Part shown: positions 7,806 to 15,061 of the stretch, in pieces
How the letters are laid out: each line of letters begins with the position of its first letter
Position numbering within the stretch: the first letter of the stretch is position 1
From: an uncultured bacterium
GTDB lineage: Bacteria > Cyanobacteriota > Vampirovibrionia > Gastranaerophilales > Gastranaerophilaceae
Assembly: GCA_949035555.1 (NCBI GenBank)
Contig: CAROLD010000025.1
Coordinates: forward strand, 1-23,534
Length of the DNA stretch: 23,534 bases
Direction: 5' to 3'
The notes under the pieces: model-generated
Databases searched by the model: none
The model's input: the letters and a program-made list of their open reading frames with translations, nothing else
Told to the model about the DNA's origin: nothing
Position numbers and translations under genes: made by a program

Positions 7806-8906
7806 TTATACCTTGTTTCGTTTTTCAATAAACGGTCTTTTCACAACTTTTGCATCGTGAAGCTTTTCTCTTATCATAACCTGAACAATTGCACCAGTGC
7901 AAATTTCTTTGTCATTTTTTACATAGGCAAGAGCAATATTTTTACCGGTAGAAGGAGAAACACAGCCGCTTGTAATGTGTCCTGTTTTTTCTCCGTTATA
8001 ATAAACATCATAACCGTGTCTTGCAATATTTCTGTCAAGCATTTCAAGCCCGATAAGTTTCTTAGAGATACCATTCTCAATTTGTCCCATTATAATATCT
8101 TTGCCGTTGTAATCTGCGGTTTTATCTTTTGGTACAGACCAGGAAAGTCCCGCTTCAATCGGTGTTGTATTTTCGTCCAAATCATTACCGTAAAGATGTA
8201 ATGCGGCTTCTAATCGCAATGTATCACGCGCCCCAAGTCCTATTGGTTTTATTCCGAATTCTTCGCCTTGTGCTAAAATCTTATCCCACAAGAATTCAGA
8301 ATATTCATTTTCTACAAGAAGCTCAAACCCGTCTTCACCGGTATAGCCTGTACGAGATGCAAGAAGTTTTATACCTTCAATAATTGCAGGCTTTATAGTG
8401 AAGGATTTTTGGTCTTCAATTGTATAACCCATTTTTTTCATTAAATCTATTGCACGAGGACCTTGAATTGCAAGTAAAGAATAGTTATGGGATTGGTTAT
8501 CAATTTTTACATCCATTCCGCGCTTATTGCGGACAATCCAGTTTAAATCTTCATCAATCCTTGAAGCGTTACAGATTACAAGATAGTTTTCAATCCCTAA
8601 TTTATAAATAATCAAATCATCAATAAGACCGCCATTGAGATTTGGAAGCTGGCAATACACGGCTTTTTCATAATCCAGTTTTTCAATATCCTGAGGAACA
8701 ATTTTATTTAAAAACACTGTCGCATCTTTTCCTGAAACAAACACTTCACCCATATGCGAAACGTCAAACAAACCTACATTTTCTCTTACAGTTTTATGCT
8801 CCTCAATAATTGATGAATACTGAACAGGCATATGCCATCCTGCAAAATCAACCATCTTAGCGCCGAGTGCAACATGTTTATCATGCAAATACGTTTCTTT
8901 TACCAT
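7806..8906 (-). CDS. gcvT: aminomethyltransferase (glycine cleavage T protein)
   Basis: GcvT releases ammonia from aminomethyl-GcvH and transfers the carbon unit to tetrahydrofolate, giving 5,10-methylene-THF. The 366 residues match the family length of about 360-370. The N-terminal signature is MVDFAGWHMPVQYSSIIEEH and VGLFDVSHMGEV; the folate-site region LNGGLIDDLIIYKLG keeps the conserved Asp; later motifs are SRTGYTGEDGFELLV, LGARDTLRLEAALHLYGNDLD, TPIEAGLSW and GHITSGCVSPS. The ATG at 8906 is preceded by GGGGGA. It is the first gene of gcvT-gcvH-gcvPA, behind a promoter with a consensus -35 box. The C-terminus ends in a basic stretch (FIEKRNKV). Confidence 0.96.
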   Translation of the reverse strand: MVKETYLHDKHVALGAKMVDFAGWHMPVQYSSIIEEHKTVRENVGLFDVSHMGEVFVSGKDATVFLNKIVPQDIEKLDYEKAVYCQLPNLNGGLIDDLIIYKLGIENYLVICNASRIDEDLNWIVRNKRGMDVKIDNQSHNYSLLAIQGPRAIDLMKKMGYTIEDQKSFTIKPAIIEGIKLLASRTGYTGEDGFELLVENEYSEFLWDKILAQGEEFGIKPIGLGARDTLRLEAALHLYGNDLDENTTPIEAGLSWSVPKDKTADYNGKDIIMGQIENGISKKLIGLEMLDRNIARHGYDVYYNGEKTGHITSGCVSPSTGKNIALAYVKNDKEICTGAIVQVMIREKLHDAKVVKRPFIEKRNKV

Positions 8907-8931
8907 AAAATATCCCCCATAAACTATTTAT

Positions 8932-8960
8932 ATTTTCGGATTAAATCACACACTTGTCAA
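8932..8960 (-). promoter_or_regulatory. putative promoter of the gcvT-gcvH-gcvPA operon
   Basis: On the minus strand a perfect -35 TTGACA (8960-8955) is followed by a 17-base spacer and GAAAAT (8937-8932) as a weak -10; AAAATA with an 18-base spacer is an alternative. The transcript would start near 8925, leaving a leader of only about 20 bases. That is too short for a glycine riboswitch. Confidence 0.45.
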
Positions 8961-8991
8961 CGAAATATTTAGTTTAATGAACAAACACGAA

Positions 8992-9055
8992 CCCTCTCTC
9001 AAAGTTGTTGGAATGACGTAGTTTCCTCGCGTTCAAGAAAGGGCTCAAACTTGTT
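8992..9055 (-). repeat. hairpin with an imperfect direct repeat between the R3H ATPase gene and gcvT
   Basis: On the minus strand CCCTTTCTTGAA (9043-9032) can pair with TTTGAGAGAGGG (9003-8992) over 12 positions, three of them G-U wobbles, with a nested GGAA/TTCC pair. Two copies of a 12-mer, CTCAAAGTTGTT (8998-9009) and CTCAAACTTGTT (9044-9055), differ at one base and lie in direct orientation 46 bases apart. The segment is richer in G and C than other gaps here. It follows the ATPase stop (9081) and may serve as its terminator or be a remnant of a dispersed repeat. Confidence 0.35.
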
Positions 9056-9080
9056 ATTCAATTTTATGTTGATATGGCAA

Positions 9081-10697
9081 TTAACCTAACTTTTCAGTGT
9101 AATCAGTACCGCCGACAATTTTCAAGTGTCTGTTTTCACCTTCGCCGACAGATTTACTTTCCAGATTATGCTGTTCTACAAGCTCATGCTGGAGTTTACG
9201 AATTTGGGTATTTTGAGGGGTAAGCTCGACATGTGCGGCACCTGCAAGAACCTTTTCAATTGCAGATTTTGCTTCATCAAGCGCTTTTTCTGTTATATCA
9301 TAGAATGTTTGTTTTTCGTTAAGTTCAGCAATATCAAGTGCTTCTTTTATTACTTTTTGAATTTGTGCCATTGAATTTGTTTTCACATAGAATATTTGGA
9401 TTCGGCTTTCTTCTGCTGTACTAAGTACTTTTGCCCCGCCTTTGACAAAATTTTTGTGAGCAATAACAATATCTGCATCGTCGAGATTTCTTGTAATTTC
9501 AGCGTTCAAATCAAGCCGTTCGATAACTTTCTCTGCAATACTTCTTGAAACTGCGTACAGATAGATTTTTTTGAACTTTTTAACTTCTTCAACATACTTC
9601 TGTCTTGAGAAGCTAAATTTTAAACTTTCAGGATGCTCAATTTTATTATCTAAAGCATTGATTTGGTCGATAACATTCGGAACTCTTGCCGGCACTGGAG
9701 TCGGCTGAGTGAATTCATAAGCCTTATCCACTTTTCGGATTTCAGGTCTGATAGGCCAGCCGCGCAGAATGTAATCTACGGCTTCTGTAGTGTCTTTATA
9801 GACAGCAAGCGTATTTCTGTCTAAAATTTCAATTACTATATCGAAAGTCGGCTGTTTCTCTCTTTCCAATACAGTTTTCTGTGAAGAGCGGCGTTTAGCC
9901 TCGTCATCTCCTAATGTTACGGATTGAATACCGCCGACTAAATCTGATAATGTCGGGTTTTTAATTAAGCTTTCAAGACTATTCCCATGAGCGGTTGCAA
10001 TAAGCATAACCCCTCGTTCCGCAATTGTTCTTGCGGCTTGAGCCTCAGCTTCAGTCCCGATTTCGTCAACAACGATAACTTCCGGCGTGTGGTTTTCAAC
10101 AGCCTCAATCATTATATCTTTTTGATATTCCGGCTGTCTTACCTGCATCCTTCTGGCATGTCCCACAGCTGGGTGAGGGGTGTCGCCGTCACCGGCAATT
10201 TCGTTTGATGTATCAACTATTACAACTCTTTTTCCAAGTTCGTCAGCAACAAGTCTTGAAATTTCTCTTAACTTAGTGGTTTTACCAACGCCCGGACGCC
10301 CGAGGAAAAGAATACTTTTATTTTGCAAGCAGATATCTTTTATACAGGAAATCGTACCTGTTACAACACGACCGATTCTGCAAGTTAAACCAACAACTTT
10401 ATTTTGTCTGTTTCTGATCGCACTAATTCTATGTAAAGTTCCGGGAATCCCTGAACGGTTATCAGAGGTGAATTCCTGAACTCTTGAGGTTATATAAGCG
10501 ATGTCTTCATAATCAACAACAGAAGCATTCAAATATTCAATCCTGCCGTCAGCGTGTCTTATTTCAGGGGGTCTTCCGATATCAAGAACAATTTCAATCA
10601 CATCTTCCATTTTTTCATACGAAATGCAATATTTAATCCTGTCGGGTAAAATCTCCACTAATTTGTCTAAATCATTTTGAAATTGTAAGTTGCTCAT
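9081..10697 (-). CDS. R3H-domain AAA ATPase, Ycf45/SpoIIIAA-like
   Basis: A 538-residue P-loop ATPase of the SpoIIIAA/Ycf45 group, common in cyanobacteria and plastids, with a C-terminal single-stranded nucleic acid binding domain. An N-terminal domain (about 1-125) leads to Walker A GRPGVGKTT at 133-141, a VDTSNEIAGDGD segment typical of SpoIIIAA relatives (161-172), a Walker B VIVVDEIG at 207-214, and an ATAHG sensor-like motif. After a variable linker (about 330-360), the C-terminal part holds the R3H signature IRKLQHELVEQH (Arg-x3-His) near residue 507. The physiological role is unknown; RNA or ssDNA binding coupled to ATP hydrolysis is inferred. The ATG at 10697 has an AAAGG site. The gene appears monocistronic, with its own extended -10 promoter. 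In a non-sporulating lineage this is not a sporulation gene. Confidence 0.88.
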   Translation of the reverse strand: MSNLQFQNDLDKLVEILPDRIKYCISYEKMEDVIEIVLDIGRPPEIRHADGRIEYLNASVVDYEDIAYITSRVQEFTSDNRSGIPGTLHRISAIRNRQNKVVGLTCRIGRVVTGTISCIKDICLQNKSILFLGRPGVGKTTKLREISRLVADELGKRVVIVDTSNEIAGDGDTPHPAVGHARRMQVRQPEYQKDIMIEAVENHTPEVIVVDEIGTEAEAQAARTIAERGVMLIATAHGNSLESLIKNPTLSDLVGGIQSVTLGDDEAKRRSSQKTVLEREKQPTFDIVIEILDRNTLAVYKDTTEAVDYILRGWPIRPEIRKVDKAYEFTQPTPVPARVPNVIDQINALDNKIEHPESLKFSFSRQKYVEEVKKFKKIYLYAVSRSIAEKVIERLDLNAEITRNLDDADIVIAHKNFVKGGAKVLSTAEESRIQIFYVKTNSMAQIQKVIKEALDIAELNEKQTFYDITEKALDEAKSAIEKVLAGAAHVELTPQNTQIRKLQHELVEQHNLESKSVGEGENRHLKIVGGTDYTEKLG

Positions 10698-10720
10698 ATA
10701 TTCGCTGCCTTTCTATTTTG

Positions 10721-10729
10721 ATTATAACA
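10721..10729 (-). promoter_or_regulatory. extended -10 promoter element of the R3H ATPase gene
   Basis: The minus strand reads TGTTATAAT, a perfect TATAAT with the TGn extension. No convincing -35 box lies 17 bases upstream (CTAATA). The transcript would have a short leader of about 16 bases that still includes the AAAGG ribosome binding site. Confidence 0.4.
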
Positions 10730-10763
10730 AAATATTCTATGGCTATTAGTTGCGATCAGTAAA

Positions 10764-10791
10764 TTGGTATATCTTCTATATATATTATACT
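10764..10791 (+). promoter_or_regulatory. possible promoter for the rib operon
   Basis: TTGGTA and TATACT are separated by 16 bases on the plus strand. Transcription from here would give a leader of about 245 bases before ribE. A promoter nearer the gene, using TACAAT at 11001-11006, is an alternative. Neither is strong. Confidence 0.25.
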
Positions 10792-11045
10792 ACATGTATC
10801 GGATTAATCTCTATACAAATTTACTAATTTTGTAGTAATTTTAACAAAACTTTACATTTTAGAGTGGCTTCAAATCGTGTAAAATCAACACTTTTCATTT
10901 TAAAAAATAGAAAAAAAATAAAATTATCAGTCATTAGATTGAACTTAAAAAATAAACTTTACAATCCGAAATACGGTTTTTAAATGTATTAAGATTTGGT
11001 TACAATTTGGCTGAACTTTATCAAAAATGTGGTAAGCTTATTTAT

Positions 11046-11687
11046 ATGTTCACAGGAATTGTAGAAGAAACAGGCAGAGTAAAATCATTTACGGCAGCAT
11101 CAAACGGAGCAGAGATTACCGTTGAATGCCGTAATGTGCTTGAAGAAACAAAAATCGGCGACAGTATTGCTATTAATGGTGTTTGCCAAACAGTTACTGA
11201 AATGTCTGATAATACCTTTAGTGCAAAAATAAGCGATGAGACACTAAATATTACAACTCTCAGAAGTCTGAAAACAGGGGAAATTGTGAATTTGGAACGT
11301 GCCTTAACTCTAAGTTCCCGACTTGGCGGACATATTGTTTCAGGACATGTTGATTGCAGGGGGAAATTTGTCGGCGCAGAAAAACTGACAGACTTTTACA
11401 ATTTAGAATTTGAAATTCCGCAAGAGCCGGGAAAATATGTAGTACATAAAGGTTCAATTACAATCAACGGCATAAGTCTTACTGTTGCACAGATTAGCGG
11501 GAATATTATAAAAATCGCAATAATTCCCCATACGTTTGAAAACACCAACATGAAAAATCTAAAAACAGGAGATTATGTGAACATTGAAACCGATATTTTA
11601 GGCAAATATGTTGAAAAAATTTTATCTGCGAAAGATAATAACAACAGTATTAGTATGAATTTTTTACAAGAGAACGGATTTTTATAA
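11046..11687 (+). CDS. ribE: riboflavin synthase, alpha chain
   Basis: Riboflavin synthase converts two molecules of 6,7-dimethyl-8-ribityllumazine into riboflavin and a pyrimidine. The protein of 213 residues has the typical two lumazine-binding repeats. Repeat 1 starts MFTGIVEETGRV and includes GDSIAINGVCQTV; repeat 2 follows SGHVDCRGKF and includes KGSITINGISLTV and IIPHTFENT. I start at ATG 11046 because family members begin MFTGIVEE. An upstream in-frame start at 11007 would add 13 residues with no family match. The ribosome binding site is weak (GGTAAG). The stop codon shares a base with the ribBA start (TAATG at 11685-11689), so the two are translationally coupled. Confidence 0.95.
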   Translation: MFTGIVEETGRVKSFTAASNGAEITVECRNVLEETKIGDSIAINGVCQTVTEMSDNTFSAKISDETLNITTLRSLKTGEIVNLERALTLSSRLGGHIVSGHVDCRGKFVGAEKLTDFYNLEFEIPQEPGKYVVHKGSITINGISLTVAQISGNIIKIAIIPHTFENTNMKNLKTGDYVNIETDILGKYVEKILSAKDNNNSISMNFLQENGFL

Positions 11688-12898
11688 TGGAAGATAAATT
11701 CAGATTTGACAGCATAGAAGAAGCACTTAAAGACTTTAAAAACGGCAAACCAGTAATAGTAGCAGATGATGAAGACAGAGAAAACGAAGGTGATGTAATC
11801 GTTTCCGCAGAAAAAGCCACACCTGACATTATTAACTTTCTTGCATCAGAAGTGAAAGGGCTGATTTGCCTTGCTATTTCAAACGAAATTGCACAGCAGC
11901 TTGACCTTCCGCAAATGGTTGAACAAAATTCTGAAGGAATGAAAACAGCCTTCACTGTAAGTATTGATGCGGCAGAAAAATACGGAGTTACAACAGGGAT
12001 TTCCGCATATGACAGAGCAAAAACAGTTGAAGTTGCAACAGCACGCGATGCACAGCCATCAGACTTAAGACGCCCCGGACATTTATTCCCTTGTGTTGCA
12101 AGACGCGGCGGAGTTCTGGAAAGAACCGGACACACAGAAGCTGTTGTTGATTTGGCAAAACTCTGCGGTCACAGACCGGCAGGGGTTATGTGCGAAGTTA
12201 TGGCTCCTGACGGACATATGGCAAGAAGAGATTATTTGAGAAAATTCGCAGACAAACACGGGATGAAATTTATTTCCGTTGCAGAACTTATTGCCTACAG
12301 ATTAAAATCAGAAAAACTTGTTACCAGAGAAGCTGAAACAACACTCCCGACACCATACGGCGAATTTAAACTTTATGCATACAAGAATCAAATCAACGGT
12401 TCTGAACATGTTGCACTAATTAAAGACGACGGTTCTGATAAAATTCCTGCTGTAAGAGTACACAGCATGTGTCTTACAGGAGATGTCTTCCACAGCCTGA
12501 AATGTGATTGCAACTCTCAACTGTTTAACGCGCTTAAATATATTAATGAATACGGCAAAGGCGCTGTTGTTTATTTAACCGATCACGAAGGCAGAGGTAT
12601 AGGGCTTTGCAACAAAATTAAAGCTTATAAATTGCAGGAAGAAGGTCAGGACACTATTGAAGCAAACCTTTCATTAGGCTTCAAATCAGATATGAGAGAT
12701 TACGGAACTGGCGCGCAAATCCTTGTTGATTTAGGCTATACAAACTTTAACCTTATGACAAATAATCCTAAAAAAATTGTCGGACTTGAGGGTTATGGAC
12801 TGAAAGTTAAGGATATTATCAAATTGTCATCAGAAGTTACTCAGTATAACCAAAGATATCTGGATACAAAAAAAGAAAAAATGCACCACTTTTTATAA
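11687..12898 (+). CDS. ribBA: bifunctional 3,4-dihydroxy-2-butanone 4-phosphate synthase / GTP cyclohydrolase II
   Basis: This fused enzyme (403 residues) supplies both precursors of riboflavin. RibB makes DHBP from ribulose 5-phosphate; RibA opens GTP. The RibB half (1 to about 205) has VADDEDRENEGD (25-36, metal binding), SDLRRPGHLFP (125-135), RTGHTEAVVDL and GVMCEVMAPDGHMAR. The RibA half (about 206-403) has the zinc cysteines C262, C273 and C275 in HSMCLTGDVFHSLKCDC, then DHEGRGIGL and DYGTGAQILVDLG. In most relatives the first zinc motif reads HSECLTG; here Glu is Met, a small deviation next to a conserved Cys. All main catalytic segments look intact. ribE precedes it with overlapping stop and start, and a GNAT gene follows 15 bases later. 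ribD and ribH are not in the window. Confidence 0.96.
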   Translation: MEDKFRFDSIEEALKDFKNGKPVIVADDEDRENEGDVIVSAEKATPDIINFLASEVKGLICLAISNEIAQQLDLPQMVEQNSEGMKTAFTVSIDAAEKYGVTTGISAYDRAKTVEVATARDAQPSDLRRPGHLFPCVARRGGVLERTGHTEAVVDLAKLCGHRPAGVMCEVMAPDGHMARRDYLRKFADKHGMKFISVAELIAYRLKSEKLVTREAETTLPTPYGEFKLYAYKNQINGSEHVALIKDDGSDKIPAVRVHSMCLTGDVFHSLKCDCNSQLFNALKYINEYGKGAVVYLTDHEGRGIGLCNKIKAYKLQEEGQDTIEANLSLGFKSDMRDYGTGAQILVDLGYTNFNLMTNNPKKIVGLEGYGLKVKDIIKLSSEVTQYNQRYLDTKKEKMHHFL

Positions 12899-12913
12899 AA
12901 AGGAAAAAGATAT

Positions 12914-13894
12914 ATGTATAACGCAAAAATTTTGACAGCAAATAATTACGGAAACTTTGAAGCACTTTATGAAGACTTTAGAGCAAAAGCCGTCAGCGAA
13001 TACAACTTTGAGCTGGAACCGCTTGATTACGACGGTTTTTTGGATGCGATTGACAAAGATTTAATTAAATGTATCGTTTTATACGACGAAAATGAAAGAG
13101 CTTTAGGATTTTTGGTTTATACAACAGCAATCTCTGAAGGAATTGAGTTAAACATTATTCACGCGAAAGAAAAAGACACATTGATGGATTGCGCAAGAGA
13201 ACTCCTGACTAAATTCCTCTCTGTCACACAAAATCTCCGACGTGAAAAAATTGTGTGCTATCCGATGCTTGGAGAACAAAAATCTCTTATCAGTGTTATT
13301 GCTAAACTGGGTTTCAAATTTGTAGGAATTGAAGTCCTTAGATTTATGATGAAAGGAACACCATCCAGAGAACTGTTTTCCCGTGCAAGAGTTGTTAAAC
13401 TGCCGGAAGATTATGAAGTTATATCTTGGAATGACAGATATTTTGAAGACGCAGTAAGTGTAATTCAGGAATCTTTTGCGGACAGCTCAGATGCATTATT
13501 TGACCCAAGATTTACAACGCTTGATGGAACCCGTGATATAATTACAAAAATCGTGAAAAATGTATATGCGGAATTTATGCCAAAAGCAACAAGTATATTG
13601 TTATATGAAGGAAAACCTGTCGGCTTTTCGTTTATGAATCTTACAGGCGGGAATATCGTTAATATTCCGCTTGTCGGAATCCGTCAGGAACATCAAGGCA
13701 AAGGTTTATCAACAATTATGCTTAAACATTCAATGAATGAAATCTTTAAAGAAATTGATATTTACAACAGCCCGATTTCTGAAATCAACACAACAACTGA
13801 AACAAATAATCTTCAAGCATTAAGACTATACAAAAATCTGGGCTTTTTGGAAGACTACAGCTATCCTCAATCCTATATGCCGATTGAGTGGTAA
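12914..13894 (+). CDS. GNAT-family N-acetyltransferase with two GNAT-like halves
   Basis: GNAT enzymes transfer an acyl group from acyl-CoA to an amine; the substrate here is unknown. The 326-residue protein appears to be a tandem of two GNAT folds. The N-terminal half (about 1-150) has the strand pattern (CIVLYDENERALGFLVYTT, then LISVIAKLGFKFVGIEVLRF) but lacks a clear acetyl-CoA loop. The C-terminal half (about 165-326) has the pyrophosphate-binding motif RQEHQGKG at 257-264 and the typical ending NNLQALRLYKNLGFLED. The first half is therefore probably a degenerate structural domain. The ATG at 12914 has an AAGGA site and lies 15 bases after ribBA, so it is likely co-transcribed with the rib genes. 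A role in flavin metabolism is not shown by the sequence. Confidence 0.8.
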   Translation: MYNAKILTANNYGNFEALYEDFRAKAVSEYNFELEPLDYDGFLDAIDKDLIKCIVLYDENERALGFLVYTTAISEGIELNIIHAKEKDTLMDCARELLTKFLSVTQNLRREKIVCYPMLGEQKSLISVIAKLGFKFVGIEVLRFMMKGTPSRELFSRARVVKLPEDYEVISWNDRYFEDAVSVIQESFADSSDALFDPRFTTLDGTRDIITKIVKNVYAEFMPKATSILLYEGKPVGFSFMNLTGGNIVNIPLVGIRQEHQGKGLSTIMLKHSMNEIFKEIDIYNSPISEINTTTETNNLQALRLYKNLGFLEDYSYPQSYMPIEW

Positions 13895-13939
13895 AGGGGT
13901 AATATTGATTTTATCCGAAAAATCAGTTAAATTAGATGT

Positions 13940-15061
13940 ATGGCTGGCATTGATATAAAAAGATTTCTTAATAATTTCGGGCAGAACAATTATGCCCAAC
14001 AGCGTGCATTGAGTGCAAAAAGCACTTTCAATGCCCCAATGCAGTCTTCAATACGACAACAGACCCCGGAAGCTTCAGCCGTAAAAAATACAGCGGCACA
14101 ATTGAATACAAACACTGCTCAAGTTCAGCAAAATATCCAGCTAAATACACTGCAAAGTATGGACAGAGCAATTTATGCTAAAGATTTACTCGGAATGCCT
14201 AAAAACATTAACGAATTTATTTATATGCTCCAGCGCGGGATGACTCAGAACCAGTTTAATCAAATGTTTGCAAATCAGCTTGCCGCACAAAGAAATTCAC
14301 TGTCACAACTTCAAGCTCAAATTCTTGCACAGTTACAAGGCTTAAATACAAATATCTCAAAAGAAATGGTAAATATTCAGCTGGCAAGCCAGTTTCAGAG
14401 TTCAATAAAAAACCTTGAAATCCTTTCAGGCGGAATGATTAATTTAATGGATATTTCGGTTCTTCTTCAAAAAAACGGAAAAGAAGCACTGACAAAACTT
14501 ATTATGACAATGACAGAAGCTTCAAAATCAGGAGTGACCGACCTTTCACAAATGAAAGAAATGGCAAAACTCATTAACGCTAGCATTTCTGTTGCATCAG
14601 AAAATAATCCGCAAAAAACTTTAAAACTTTTACTAATGCTCTATCTCCCGTGGCTTCCGTTGGAAGACGGTGTCGGGTTTGATTTAGAGGTTCAAACAAA
14701 ATCCTCAGAGGCTCAGGAGAGCGACAGCATTTTGACAGTTACAATCAGCACCATCCATTTTGGAACAGTTTCGGCAACAATATTTTTGGAAACCTCAAAT
14801 TCTGTCCAAACAGTAATTGAATGCAGTGAAAAGTTCCCAAGGGATGAACTTTTACTCCGAATAGATGCCGACAAAAAGCATTACTCAATGGATGCGGTTA
14901 CAACATTCAATGTTAACAAAGGAATAAAACCTCAAGCACAAAAAGCTTCCGCGAATATTAATATGGCGCAAACTACGGAAATAAATCCGTATCTTTTATT
15001 ATGCGCACATACAATAATCCGTCACGTAATAGATATTGATAACAATTATCAGACAGACTAA
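13940..15061 (+). CDS. Gln/Asn-rich protein with possible FliK-like C-terminal domain
   Basis: This 373-residue protein is not confidently recognised. Residues 1-75 are polar and rich in Gln, Asn, Ala and Thr. About 76-235 are helical, with a Gln-rich stretch (QLAAQRNSLSQLQAQIL) suggesting coiled coil. From about 228 a motif LLLMLYLPWLPLEDGVGF leads into a beta-rich domain with HFGTVSATIFLETSNSVQTVI. That pattern, a hydrophobic LP segment followed by 'LG-x-V' strands, resembles the C-terminal domain of flagellar hook-length control proteins (FliK) and YlqG-like relatives. I give that a low probability. There is no signal peptide and no clear ribosome binding site before ATG 13940. Its TAA (15059-15061) overlaps the TAG of the convergent dnaJ-like gene (15060-15058), so no terminator fits between them. 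Confidence 0.75.
   Translation: MAGIDIKRFLNNFGQNNYAQQRALSAKSTFNAPMQSSIRQQTPEASAVKNTAAQLNTNTAQVQQNIQLNTLQSMDRAIYAKDLLGMPKNINEFIYMLQRGMTQNQFNQMFANQLAAQRNSLSQLQAQILAQLQGLNTNISKEMVNIQLASQFQSSIKNLEILSGGMINLMDISVLLQKNGKEALTKLIMTMTEASKSGVTDLSQMKEMAKLINASISVASENNPQKTLKLLLMLYLPWLPLEDGVGFDLEVQTKSSEAQESDSILTVTISTIHFGTVSATIFLETSNSVQTVIECSEKFPRDELLLRIDADKKHYSMDAVTTFNVNKGIKPQAQKASANINMAQTTEINPYLLLCAHTIIRHVIDIDNNYQTD

Larger units (their letters stand above)
10698..11045. other. 348-base divergent intergenic region between the R3H ATPase gene and ribE
   Basis: This gap is extremely AT-rich and holds the promoters of both divergent genes. On the minus strand there is an extended -10, and on the plus strand a candidate TTGGTA (10764-10769), 16 bases, TATACT (10786-10791). 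A-rich runs at about 10895-10955 could act as curved or UP-element DNA. A further -10-like TACAAT at 11001-11006 lies about 40 bases before the ribE start. No open reading frame with a ribosome binding site and none of the conserved FMN riboswitch blocks (such as a GGGGTGAAATTCC-like segment) were seen. Confidence 0.6.

Noticed and set aside
8907..9080. Glycine riboswitch upstream of gcvT
   Set aside because: The best promoter leaves a leader of only about 20 bases and no paired glycine aptamer core was found.
9081..10697. Sporulation gene spoIIIAA
   Set aside because: The C-terminal R3H domain and the absence of other spoIIIA genes point to the cyanobacterial-type Ycf45 group.
10698..11045. 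FMN riboswitch upstream of ribE
   Set aside because: The region is AT-rich and lacks the conserved sequence blocks of the FMN element.
11650..12135. Minus-strand 161-codon frame opposite ribBA
   Set aside because: It mirrors the conserved RibB coding region; its length is explained by the codon bias of the sense gene.
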